Assembly: GCA_964407825.1 (NCBI GenBank)
Contig: CAYOXD010000126.1
Span: 1 to 7,117 of the forward strand
Length of the DNA: 7,117 bases
Source of the DNA: CAYOXD01 sp964407825
Lineage (GTDB): Bacteria > Desulfobacterota > Desulfobacteria > Desulfobacterales > JAFDDL01
Reading direction: 5' to 3'
Of this stretch, positions 1 to 5,686 are shown one piece after another (the first letter of the stretch is position 1; the number at the start of each line of letters is the position of its first letter). Below the pieces are notes generated by a model, which saw nothing but the letters and a program-made list of their open reading frames with translations, was not told the DNA's origin and searched no databases. A program made the translations under genes and the position numbers.

Positions 1-39
1 TATTCCGAGGATTAAATTTTTCGCGCAACGCAGATATCG

Positions 40-51
40 GGCAAATTTGCC
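40..51. repeat. 12-bp perfect palindrome
   Basis: GGCAAATTTGCC is a perfect, loopless inverted repeat lying 19 bp beyond the stop codon of the small Cys-rich gene on the minus strand. With no loop and no T-run after it on either strand, it looks more like a protein-binding dyad than an intrinsic terminator. It may belong to a gene to the left of the window. The palindrome is directly visible; its function is unknown. Confidence 0.4.
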
Positions 52-70
52 ATTTCTAGATGGACACTTA

Positions 71-232
71 CTAACAGCAGCAGCAACAGGACTCGATAAA
101 GCAGGGGTCCACATCGCAGCCGCAGAGACTCTCGACACAACAGCTATCCGGGTCCTGGCATTCCTTTGCCTGGGCTTCATCCCACTGACACTCATTGGTT
201 TCGCTGTCCCTCTCGGACTTATTTTTATCCAT
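71..232 (-). CDS. small Cys-rich peptide ending in five cysteines (53 aa)
   Basis: I do not recognise a family. The predicted 53-residue product has a charged, Cys-free N-terminus (MDKNKSERDSETNE). After it come Cys at 15, 25, 31, 32, 37, 39, 44 and 49-53, so 12 of 53 residues are Cys, and it ends in CCCCC followed by TAG. It is acidic and has no signal peptide or membrane segment. The start at 232 is chosen because AGGAG (240-244 on the plus strand as CTCCT) lies 7 nt upstream. The reading frame extends further upstream to an ATG at 373, but that ATG has no ribosome binding site. The layout of a charged leader and a Cys-dense tail fits either a metal-binding (metallothionein-like) peptide or the precursor of a modified peptide. 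No modifying enzyme is visible nearby. It lies downstream of the sigma-54 activator on the same strand. The good start signal and non-random Cys content support a real gene; the function is unknown. Confidence 0.6.
   Translation of the reverse strand: MDKNKSERDSETNECQWDEAQAKECQDPDSCCVESLCGCDVDPCFIESCCCCC
74..88 (-). repeat. TGC trinucleotide run encoding the Cys5 tail
   Basis: The last five sense codons of the small Cys-rich gene read TGT TGC TGC TGC TGT on the minus strand, immediately before the TAG stop. The central three perfect TGC units form a short trinucleotide repeat. Such a run could gain or lose whole codons by slippage, changing the number of terminal cysteines without changing frame. 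Confidence 0.6.
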
Positions 233-338
233 GACCGTGCTCCTAAGTCTGTATTTCTTACATTTGTGTCGCCTCTTCAATGCCTGCGACCCGACACGAC
301 GGGATGTATCCCCATCCATCGTGACGGGCCGCTGCCTG

Positions 339-533
339 CTATACGTGGCCACCCAAGAATCCCGGGGGCTCATTTCTAAAAGAAGCGCCCGGAGGAGATG
401 GATATGATTCCTCTGATTGGAATCTGGAAGCGACGATCTTTCCCTGCCGTTCCTGTTGACCCTCCAGCGCCCTGTCCCGGCATTGACCGATGGTGCATTT
501 TCCCGTTGTGTCTCTTTTCAGGTTATCGTTCAT
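339..533 (-). CDS. possible small hypothetical protein (64 aa)
   Basis: I do not recognise this protein. The start at 533 (MNDNLKRDTTGKC) is preceded by AGAGGGAGA with about 9 nt between GGGAG and the ATG, a reasonable ribosome binding site. The product is hydrophilic and basic, rich in Gln, Arg, Ser, Gly and Pro. It has two Cys (CTIGQC), no signal peptide and a Pro/Gly-rich C-terminus. It lies on the same strand as, and 106 bp upstream of, the Cys5-tail gene and would be read from the same putative promoter at 720-749. The frame also extends upstream to an ATG at 608 that lacks a clear ribosome binding site. Nothing except the frame and the start signal supports it, so it may be chance. Confidence 0.22.
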   Translation of the reverse strand: MNDNLKRDTTGKCTIGQCRDRALEGQQERQGKIVASRFQSEESYPSPPGASFRNEPPGFLGGHV

Positions 534-643
534 GGTGCGAATCTCCCTCTGAAGTGTTTTAGATTTCAAGTTGTTTGTGTTTCCTATGATGTGTTGCGTA
601 TAAAACATTCAAGTGATGCGGCTTGGCTATTTGTTGATTTCTT

Positions 644-665
644 AGAACTTACAAAGAACTTACAA
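644..665. repeat. 11-bp tandem direct repeat
   Basis: AGAACTTACAA occurs twice head to tail (644-654 and 655-665), followed by GGAAC (666-670), a partial third copy. A period of 11 bp is close to one helical turn, so the copies would face the same side of the DNA. That would suit a dimeric regulator, but simple replication slippage is equally possible. Confidence 0.45.
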
Positions 666-719
666 GGAACATGCCAGGTGCTGGAACCTCTAACAACCGA
701 CTGAATTGATATTTAAAAT

Positions 720-749
720 ATAATATTCACAACATCTTTTGGAACTCAA
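720..749 (-). promoter_or_regulatory. possible sigma-70-type promoter for the minus-strand small ORFs
   Basis: On the minus strand, TTGAGT (744-749) and TATTAT (720-725) are separated by 18 bp. They match the consensus at 4/6 and 5/6 positions. Transcription would begin near 713 and run towards the small ORFs at 533 and 232. The area is very AT-rich, so a match of this quality can arise by chance. Confidence 0.25.
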
Positions 750-760
750 TAAATTGAGTT
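743..760. repeat. inverted repeat 3' of the sigma-54 activator gene
   Basis: AACTCAAT-AA-ATTGAGTT is a perfect 8-bp inverted repeat around two bases, 24 bp past the activator stop codon on the minus strand. It overlaps a second short palindrome, TTGATCAA (759-766). It is AT-rich and has no following T-run, so it would be a weak terminator. It also overlaps the -35 element of the putative promoter at 720-749, so it could be an operator. Confidence 0.4.
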
Positions 761-783
761 GATCAATATTTTGATTGGAATAC

Positions 784-1998
784 TCATATTTTTGATTTTT
801 GCGGAGAGTCTGGCCGTTTGATCTTCATTCGCTTCATGCGCTCGATAAGGGTCGTGGGGTTGATGCCAAGGAGAGCGGCAGCACCGTCATCGGCATAAAT
901 TTTCCAGTTGCAATGCTCCAGGGCCCGGATCATATTCTCCTTCTCCAGTGCCTTTAGCCGCCTGTCGGTCAATATTTCCCCCTTCCTGTCGTCGGTCTTC
1001 GATGCGCCGGCTGTCACCCCCGCCTTCCCGCCCCCCTCGGCGCTCAGGTTGAATCGAATGGGTTTCGATCGACACAGGATCATCGCCCGCTCAATGCTAT
1101 TTCTCAGTTCCCGGACGTTGCCAGGCCAGTCACAGGTGCGCAGATCCTGAATATTTGCCTCGGTAAGCGGGGGACTGGGCGTATTCAACTCCTCGGAAAG
1201 CTTCCGAACGAAATGGATCGCCAAGAGGGGGATATCCTCCTTTCGCTCCCTCAGAGGGGCAATTTGAATGGGAAATACATTCAACCGGTAGAAAAGATCG
1301 TCCCTGAAGCGTTTTGCCCGCACCTCTTCCCTGAGGTCCTTGTTGGTTGCGGCGATAATACGCACATCGACCTTCCGGGTCCTCTCCTCCCCCAATCGCT
1401 CGTACTCGCCCTCCTGGAGCACCCTCAGCAACTTGCTCTGAAGGTCGATCGGAATTTCGCCCACCTCGTCGAGAAAGATGGTGCCGCCGTCAGCGGCTTC
1501 GAATCGCCCCATCCGATCGGCGAGCGCACCGGTAAAGGCCCCCCGGATATGTCCGAAAAATTCACTTTCGTAGAGATCCTTGGGGATGGTGGCGCAGTTG
1601 ACCTTGATGAGGGGATGATGCCTTCGGTTGCTGTGCCGGTGGATCTCATGGGCGATCAGTTCCTTTCCCGTACCCGATTCCCCCTGAATCAACACCGTGG
1701 CGTCCGTGGGCGCCACCAGCTCAATCTGGGAAACCACGCTTCGGATCGCGTTGCTCTCTCCAATGATGGTACCGTAGGTGTGGTTGTCCGCCAACTCCTG
1801 CTTGAGAAACACATTTTCTGCCTGGAGCCGGTCCTTCAGCACCCGAATTTCAGAAGTCCGCTGGACAACCTGCTTTTCAAGGTCTTCATGGGCGCGCTCG
1901 AGTTCCTTGACATAACCGGCGCACCGGCATTCGAGGCTCCGGCATTGTTCCTGGAGCCGGCTTAGCTGATCATCCCTCGATCCTTTCATGGTTGCCAT
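784..1998 (-). CDS. sigma-54-dependent transcriptional activator without a sensor domain (404 aa)
   Basis: This is a cytoplasmic AAA+ ATPase that remodels RNA polymerase-sigma-54 closed complexes at -24/-12 promoters. Residues about 8-70 form a coiled coil of the kind that usually follows a PAS, GAF or receiver domain, but no such domain precedes it. The AAA+ core has Walker A GESGTGKE (106-113), the sigma-54 contact loop GAFTGA (153-158), Walker B GGTIFLDE (171-178), AATN (216-219), the arginine-finger region FRDDLFYRLNVF (231-242) and WPGNVRELRN (291-300). A Fis-type helix-turn-helix occupies about 355-393 (GAAALLGINPTTLIERM). The start at 1998 has GGGGGA just upstream. Cys19, Cys24 and Cys26 cluster in the coiled coil. 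No convincing -24/-12 site (GG-N10-GC) was found by eye upstream of the neighbouring plus-strand genes, so its target is unknown. The enzyme core is certain; the signal it senses is not. Confidence 0.95.
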   Translation of the reverse strand: MATMKGSRDDQLSRLQEQCRSLECRCAGYVKELERAHEDLEKQVVQRTSEIRVLKDRLQAENVFLKQELADNHTYGTIIGESNAIRSVVSQIELVAPTDATVLIQGESGTGKELIAHEIHRHSNRRHHPLIKVNCATIPKDLYESEFFGHIRGAFTGALADRMGRFEAADGGTIFLDEVGEIPIDLQSKLLRVLQEGEYERLGEERTRKVDVRIIAATNKDLREEVRAKRFRDDLFYRLNVFPIQIAPLRERKEDIPLLAIHFVRKLSEELNTPSPPLTEANIQDLRTCDWPGNVRELRNSIERAMILCRSKPIRFNLSAEGGGKAGVTAGASKTDDRKGEILTDRRLKALEKENMIRALEHCNWKIYADDGAAALLGINPTTLIERMKRMKIKRPDSPQKSKI

Positions 1999-2063
1999 GG
2001 CATCCCCCGAGCCTGAAAATTTCTTCCGTCATGGATCGAAAAGGCCACCGAACCTCCTGCCAA

Positions 2064-2091
2064 AACATAGGGGTCACTGGCATATTGTCAA
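2064..2091 (-). promoter_or_regulatory. likely sigma-70-type promoter of the sigma-54 activator gene
   Basis: On the minus strand, a perfect TTGACA (2086-2091) is followed after 16 bp by TATGTT (2064-2069), which matches the -10 consensus at 4/6 positions. The predicted start near 2057 gives a leader of about 58 nt before the activator ATG at 1998. Position and orientation fit the gene; spacing is slightly short. Confidence 0.4.
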
Positions 2092-2168
2092 CGAACCTGC
2101 CAATTTCCGAGCGACTGTATACACAAGTTTCATCTGACCCGGCCGTATTCGCCTGGGCACCGCGGGTG

Positions 2169-2197
2169 TTGCCGAAAGGGGAAAGCATGATTATAAT
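2169..2197 (+). promoter_or_regulatory. likely sigma-70-type promoter of the 47-aa Cys-rich gene
   Basis: TTGCCG (2169-2174) is followed after exactly 17 bp by a perfect TATAAT (2192-2197). The predicted start is near 2204, giving a leader of about 65 nt before the ATG at 2270. An imperfect dyad (GGCACC at 2156-2161 and GGTGTTGCC at 2165-2173) overlaps the -35 element and could be an operator. The promoter is divergent from the activator promoter at 2064-2091. Confidence 0.5.
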
Positions 2198-2269
2198 GGA
2201 ACATCGGTGAAGGGCAGGTTCCGAAGCGAATAACGCATAAAGAATGAAGCGTCGTAATCGAGGTGAATT

Positions 2270-2413
2270 ATGAAAAATCCATCAAAGGACGAAGGTGCCA
2301 GCTGCTTCAGGGACTGCGACGATCGTCTGGAAGCCTGTCTGAATCGGGGCGAAGACGAATCTATCTGCCGCATGGAACAGGTCCCGTGTATCTGCAGCTG
2401 TCAGAGCGAATAA
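2270..2413 (+). CDS. small Cys-rich protein with seven cysteines (47 aa)
   Basis: I do not recognise a named family. The product starts MKNPSKDEGASCFRDC and ends CICSCQSE. Cysteines are at 12, 16, 23, 33, 40, 42 and 44, a C-x3-C-x6-C-x9-C-x6-C-x-C-x-C pattern. The central part is acidic, and residues about 12-24 and 28-38 could form two short helices held by Cys pairs, or the residues could bind a metal. There is no signal peptide or membrane segment. The start is well supported by GAGGTGA (2260-2266) just before the ATG. The gene has a good promoter (2169-2197) and an intrinsic terminator (2455-2489), so it looks like a complete single-gene unit, which strongly favours a real gene despite its size. 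It diverges from the sigma-54 activator and precedes the CoA-transferase. Its Cys spacing is unlike that of the 53-aa peptide at 71-232, so the two are not obvious paralogues. Confidence 0.65.
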   Translation: MKNPSKDEGASCFRDCDDRLEACLNRGEDESICRMEQVPCICSCQSE

Positions 2414-2454
2414 CGCCGACATTTCACGATATCAAATGAATCATCTTATAACAG

Positions 2455-2489
2455 AAGGCGCCGTTTCCGGTGGGCAGCGGCGCCTTTTT
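2455..2489 (+). terminator. Rho-independent terminator after the 47-aa Cys-rich gene
   Basis: AAGGCGCCG (2455-2463) and CGGCGCCTT (2478-2486) form a perfect 9-bp GC-rich stem with a 14-nt loop, and the run TTTTT (2485-2489) follows. It lies 41 bp after the stop codon of the small gene. It ends only 3 bp before the GGAG ribosome binding site of the next gene, so read-through would be needed for co-transcription. Confidence 0.85.
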
Positions 2490-2505
2490 GTTGGAGGCCA
2501 CAGGC

Positions 2506-4383
2506 ATGAGCGCTCACATGAACTACTGGGCGGATGATTACGTGGAAAAGCAGATGGACGGCCCGGACGCCATCGCCATGATCAAACCCGGTCAACGGGT
2601 CTTCATCGGGTCAAACTGCGGCGAACCCCAGTTTCTGGTCAAATGCCTCGCCGAAAGGGCATCAAGCTTTGCGGATCTGGAAATCGTCCGCATGATGAGC
2701 CGGGAGAGCACCTCTCTTTCCATGATCGCCGATGCCAGCAGGGATCAGACCCTGAATATCCGCTCCCTCTATCTGGGATCTGCGGCTCCCCAGTCCTTCG
2801 CCGCCAACCGCCGTTTTCTGACCCCCATCAACCTCAGCGCCGTTCCCCGGCTCTTCAAGAGCCGCAGGCTGCCGATCCACGTGGCCCTCGTTCAAGTCAC
2901 GCCCCCGGATGACTTCGGCTGGATGAGCCTGGGGGTATCGGTCGACATCACCCTGGCGGCGGCCCAGTCGGCGGATTTCGTGATCGCCCAGGTCAATCCC
3001 CGGATGCCCACCATCATTGGAAGAAGCGTCATTCACGTGAACGATGTGGATGCGGTGGTGGAACATGAAGAGCCGCTCCTCAGCGTGGGGTTGCCGCCCG
3101 ATCAGCCCACCGCCGCCGCCATCGCAAAGAACACCGCCCGTCTCATCGAGGACGGCGCCACCCTTCACATCGATCCGGGCGCCACCCCCCAGGCGATCCT
3201 TTTGGCCCTTTCCGGTAAAAGGGATCTGGGGGTCCACACCGAATACATCACCGACGGCATCATGCGCCTCGTGGCCGAGGGAGTCATCACCAACCGGAAA
3301 AAGGGATACAACGAGGGCCGCCTGGTGGGCTCCAGCGCCATGGGCAGCACCGATCTCTATGAGTTTTTGAATAGCAACCTGTCCGTGGACTTCCAGCCCT
3401 CGGATTATGTCAACGACCCGGATATCATCTCCCGGCACCATAAGATGGTCTCGGTCTGCGTCGCCGAAGCCATCGATCTCACCGGCCAGGTGGCCGCCGA
3501 TGCCTTCCAGCACAACAATTTCATCGGTGTCACCGGCATGCTCGACTTTGTGCGCGGTGCCGTCCGTTCGGAAGGGGGGAAATCGATCCTGATCCTGCCT
3601 TCCACCTCCAGGCAGGGCACCCGCAGCCGCGTGGTGCCGAGGTTGAATGACCTGGCCGTCGTGGTTCCCAGAGGAGATGTGGACTATGTGGTCACCGAAT
3701 ACGGCATGGTACGCCTCTTCGGGAAAAGCCTCCAGGAGCGGGCCATGGCCATGATTTCCCTGGCTCATCCGGACTTCAGGAATGACCTCTTTGCCCAGGC
3801 AAAGGAGATGGAGCTGCTGAACCCCTCCTCTTCCCTCTCGGACTCCCTCCATGGTGTCTATCCGGTCCACCTGGAGGAGGTGCTTCACCTAAGGGGGGAG
3901 ACCGTCACCCTCCGGCCCGCCAAGACGGTGGACCAACGCCGGATCCAGGAGCACTTCTACTCTTTGGACCGGGCGGACGTAGTCTCCCGCTTCTTCCACG
4001 AGAAGACCCGTTTCCTGAAGGGGGAGATGGAGGGGGTCTACCAGATGGACTACATCAAGGACTTCACGGTCGTTGCCCTGGTCGGTGAAATCGGGTTCCA
4101 GCGAGTGGTGGGGGTGGGCACCTACCTGCTCGAAGAGTCGACCTTCATGGCCGAGGTGGCATTTTCCGTGAGCAAGGACTGGCAGGGCTGCGGTCTGGGA
4201 AAGATCCTCATATCCAAACTTCAGCAGGCGGCCCGGAACAACGGCATCACCGGTCTTATCGCCTACACCAGCCACAAGAATTCCGGCATGATCCGCTTGT
4301 TCAGCTCACTGCCTTACAAGGTCCGGAGCACCTATGATGCGGACATCGTCACGTTGAAGTGTATGTTTGATGACCCGAAATAG
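2506..4383 (+). CDS. acetyl-CoA hydrolase/CoA-transferase fused to a GNAT acetyltransferase (625 aa)
   Basis: Residues about 5-460 match the acetyl-CoA hydrolase/4-hydroxybutyrate CoA-transferase family, which moves CoA between acetyl-CoA and a carboxylate through a glutamyl-CoA intermediate. The expected catalytic Glu is Glu246 in GVHTEYITDG. The family motif GVTGMLDFVRGA (341-352), IGRSVIHVNDVDAVVEH (171-187) and DYVVTEYG (393-400) are all present. Residues about 464-625 form a GNAT N-acetyltransferase domain with acetyl-CoA-binding motif QGCGLG (560-565). I place the start at ATG 2506, which has GGAG at 2493-2496. The GTG at 2470 in the same frame lies inside the terminator hairpin and has no ribosome binding site. 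The protein appears cytoplasmic. The thiolase gene begins 64 bp downstream, suggesting an operon for short-chain acyl-CoA conversion. This fusion is known in other anaerobes. The acid acceptor and the GNAT substrate cannot be told from sequence; protein-lysine acetylation is one possibility. Confidence 0.93.
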   Translation: MSAHMNYWADDYVEKQMDGPDAIAMIKPGQRVFIGSNCGEPQFLVKCLAERASSFADLEIVRMMSRESTSLSMIADASRDQTLNIRSLYLGSAAPQSFAANRRFLTPINLSAVPRLFKSRRLPIHVALVQVTPPDDFGWMSLGVSVDITLAAAQSADFVIAQVNPRMPTIIGRSVIHVNDVDAVVEHEEPLLSVGLPPDQPTAAAIAKNTARLIEDGATLHIDPGATPQAILLALSGKRDLGVHTEYITDGIMRLVAEGVITNRKKGYNEGRLVGSSAMGSTDLYEFLNSNLSVDFQPSDYVNDPDIISRHHKMVSVCVAEAIDLTGQVAADAFQHNNFIGVTGMLDFVRGAVRSEGGKSILILPSTSRQGTRSRVVPRLNDLAVVVPRGDVDYVVTEYGMVRLFGKSLQERAMAMISLAHPDFRNDLFAQAKEMELLNPSSSLSDSLHGVYPVHLEEVLHLRGETVTLRPAKTVDQRRIQEHFYSLDRADVVSRFFHEKTRFLKGEMEGVYQMDYIKDFTVVALVGEIGFQRVVGVGTYLLEESTFMAEVAFSVSKDWQGCGLGKILISKLQQAARNNGITGLIAYTSHKNSGMIRLFSSLPYKVRSTYDADIVTLKCMFDDPK

Positions 4384-4447
4384 GCGATGAGCGATTGTGA
4401 AAAAAAGACTCTCAAATTGAATCGACAAGACTCCTAAGGGATAGGAA

Positions 4448-5632
4448 ATGCGCGAAATTGTAATCGCCGGCGCCTGCCGGACCGCCATCGGCAAATTCGG
4501 GGGGGCGCTGATGCCCTTGAGTGACAGGGCCTTCGGCCCGGTTCCCATTGCCGAGGTGATGCGACGGACTGGGCTGGCGGCGGATCAGGTGGAGGAGGTC
4601 ATCTTTGCCTCGGGGTATCGAACCGGGGAGCTCCCCATCAATTCGGCCCGAGTAGCCGCGGTAGAGGCCGGTCTGCCTGTGAGCGTCCCCCAGTTTACCC
4701 TCTCCAAGGCATGCGGCGGTGGCATGCGGGCCGTCACCCTGGCGGCCCAGGTGATTAAATCCGGGGATGCGGACCTTCTCGTGGCCGGCGGTATGGAGAG
4801 TATGAGCAATGCCGCCTACCTGCTTAAAAAGGCACGCTGGGGGTACCGGATGGGCCATGGCCGACTCCAGGACCAACTGGTCCTCTTCGACCCCTTGAGC
4901 GGCATGACCATGGGGGAAACGGCGGAGAATCTGGCGCGCACCTATGGCATCTCTCGGGAGGATCAGGACGCCTTTGCCATCGAGAGCCATCGGCGAGCCG
5001 AAAGGGCCATCGGCGCAGGCAGTTTCAGGGAGCAGATCGTACCCGTCGAGATTCCGCAAAAAAAGGGCACACCTCCCCTCGTCTTCGACACGGACGAGCA
5101 CCCCCGCTTCGGCATCACGCCGGAGGACCTGGCGGCCCTGAAACCCGCATTCAAAAATAATGGGACCGTCACCGCTGGCAACTCCTGCGGCATGAACGAC
5201 GCCGCCTGCGCCCTTCTTGTCATGTGCAGGGAAAAGGCCGAGGCCCTCGGTATCGACCCCCTGGCCCGGATCATCTCCTATGCCTCTGTGGGCGTTGACC
5301 CCGCCCTCATGGGAATGGGGCCCGTTCCGGCGACGAGACTGGCCCTCGAGCGGGCCGGGCTAACCCTCGGCCGGATCGATCTCATCGAGCTGGGCGAGGC
5401 CTTCGCCGCCCAGGCCCTGGCCTGCATCCGCGAGCTCAATCTGGATCCCGAGAGAGTCAACGTCAACGGCGGGGCCATCGCCCTGGGTCACCCCATATCC
5501 GCCAGCGGCGCCATCCTCCTAACCAAGCTCGTGTATGAAATGAGGGCCCGCCAAGCCCGCTACGGCCTTGCCACGCTCTGCATCGGCGGCGGTCAAGGGA
5601 TGGCGGTGGTTGTGGAAAATGACCGCGCATAA
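4448..5632 (+). CDS. thiolase (acetyl-CoA acetyltransferase family) with altered active-site loops
   Basis: This thiolase would cleave or form a 3-ketoacyl-CoA such as acetoacetyl-CoA. Its 394 residues are normal for the family. The nucleophile is Cys89 (LSKACGGGM); His348 (GGAIALGHP) and Cys378 (CIGGGQG) complete the catalytic set. Two normally conserved positions differ. The NEAF loop reads GEAF, putting Gly316 where the oxyanion-hole Asn usually sits. The usual NASG loop reads NSCG, putting Cys247 where a Ser near the CoA pantetheine is usual. The start at 4448 is preceded by TAAGGGA (4435-4441). It lies 64 bp after the CoA-transferase/GNAT gene on the same strand with no terminator between, so the two are probably co-transcribed. 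With the CoA-transferase it could act in activation and beta-cleavage of a short-chain acid, or in the reverse direction. The substitutions make the exact substrate uncertain. It converges with groEL, 54 bp away. Confidence 0.93.
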   Translation: MREIVIAGACRTAIGKFGGALMPLSDRAFGPVPIAEVMRRTGLAADQVEEVIFASGYRTGELPINSARVAAVEAGLPVSVPQFTLSKACGGGMRAVTLAAQVIKSGDADLLVAGGMESMSNAAYLLKKARWGYRMGHGRLQDQLVLFDPLSGMTMGETAENLARTYGISREDQDAFAIESHRRAERAIGAGSFREQIVPVEIPQKKGTPPLVFDTDEHPRFGITPEDLAALKPAFKNNGTVTAGNSCGMNDAACALLVMCREKAEALGIDPLARIISYASVGVDPALMGMGPVPATRLALERAGLTLGRIDLIELGEAFAAQALACIRELNLDPERVNVNGGAIALGHPISASGAILLTKLVYEMRARQARYGLATLCIGGGQGMAVVVENDRA

Positions 5633-5664
5633 CCCCCGACCGACGCCGCCAGGTTCACAAGGCG

Positions 5665-5686
5665 CCGGGAAATCAATACCGGAAAA

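Larger units (their letters stand above)
233..783. other. 551-bp stretch without a recognisable gene
   Basis: No known protein family, tRNA or other RNA gene is apparent on either strand. The stretch contains a weakly supported small ORF on the minus strand (339-533), an 11-bp tandem repeat (644-665), a minus-strand promoter-like match (720-749) and an inverted repeat (743-760). Base composition shifts from moderately GC-rich near 233-500 to strongly AT-rich from about 560 to 783. This contrasts with the GC-rich genes to the right and suggests regulatory or acquired DNA. Open frames on the plus strand here start at TTG or lack ribosome binding sites and were not accepted. Confidence 0.6.

Noticed and set aside
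47..379. Plus-strand frame of 110 codons with a hydrophobic stretch
   Set aside because: It starts at TTG without a ribosome binding site and lies antisense to the Cys-rich micro-gene, whose acidic and Cys codons read as hydrophobic residues on the other strand.
417..704. Plus-strand frame of 95 codons
   Set aside because: It has a TTG start, no ribosome binding site, no recognisable domain and runs into AT-rich DNA; treated as chance.
1970..2188. Minus-strand frame just upstream of and overlapping the activator start, considered as a lost N-terminal sensor domain
   Set aside because: It has no ribosome binding site, does not resemble PAS, GAF or receiver domains, overlaps in a different frame, and the activator's likely promoter lies inside it.
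2225..2416. Repeat of AGCGAATAACGC at 2225-2236 and 2405-2416, considered as a duplicated gene end
   Set aside because: The match covers only 12 bp, the flanks are unrelated, and the upstream copy does not end a convincing gene.
2470..2505. GTG start extending the CoA-transferase by 12 residues
   Set aside because: It lies inside the terminator hairpin and has no ribosome binding site; ATG at 2506 has GGAG at a good distance and fits the family's usual N-terminus.
2000..2506. Search for a sigma-54 (-24/-12) promoter near the activator and upstream of the plus-strand genes
   Set aside because: By eye no GG-N10-GC pair with a reasonable consensus was found here or in 4384-4447; a weight-matrix scan would settle it.
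2662..3888. Minus-strand frame of 408 codons opposite the CoA-transferase
   Set aside because: It is rich in Gly, His and Asp with no domain, a typical long antisense shadow of a GC-rich gene.
5633..5686. Bidirectional terminator between the convergent thiolase and groEL genes
   Set aside because: Only a 4-bp CCGG stem and no T-run can be drawn; not enough to call a terminator.
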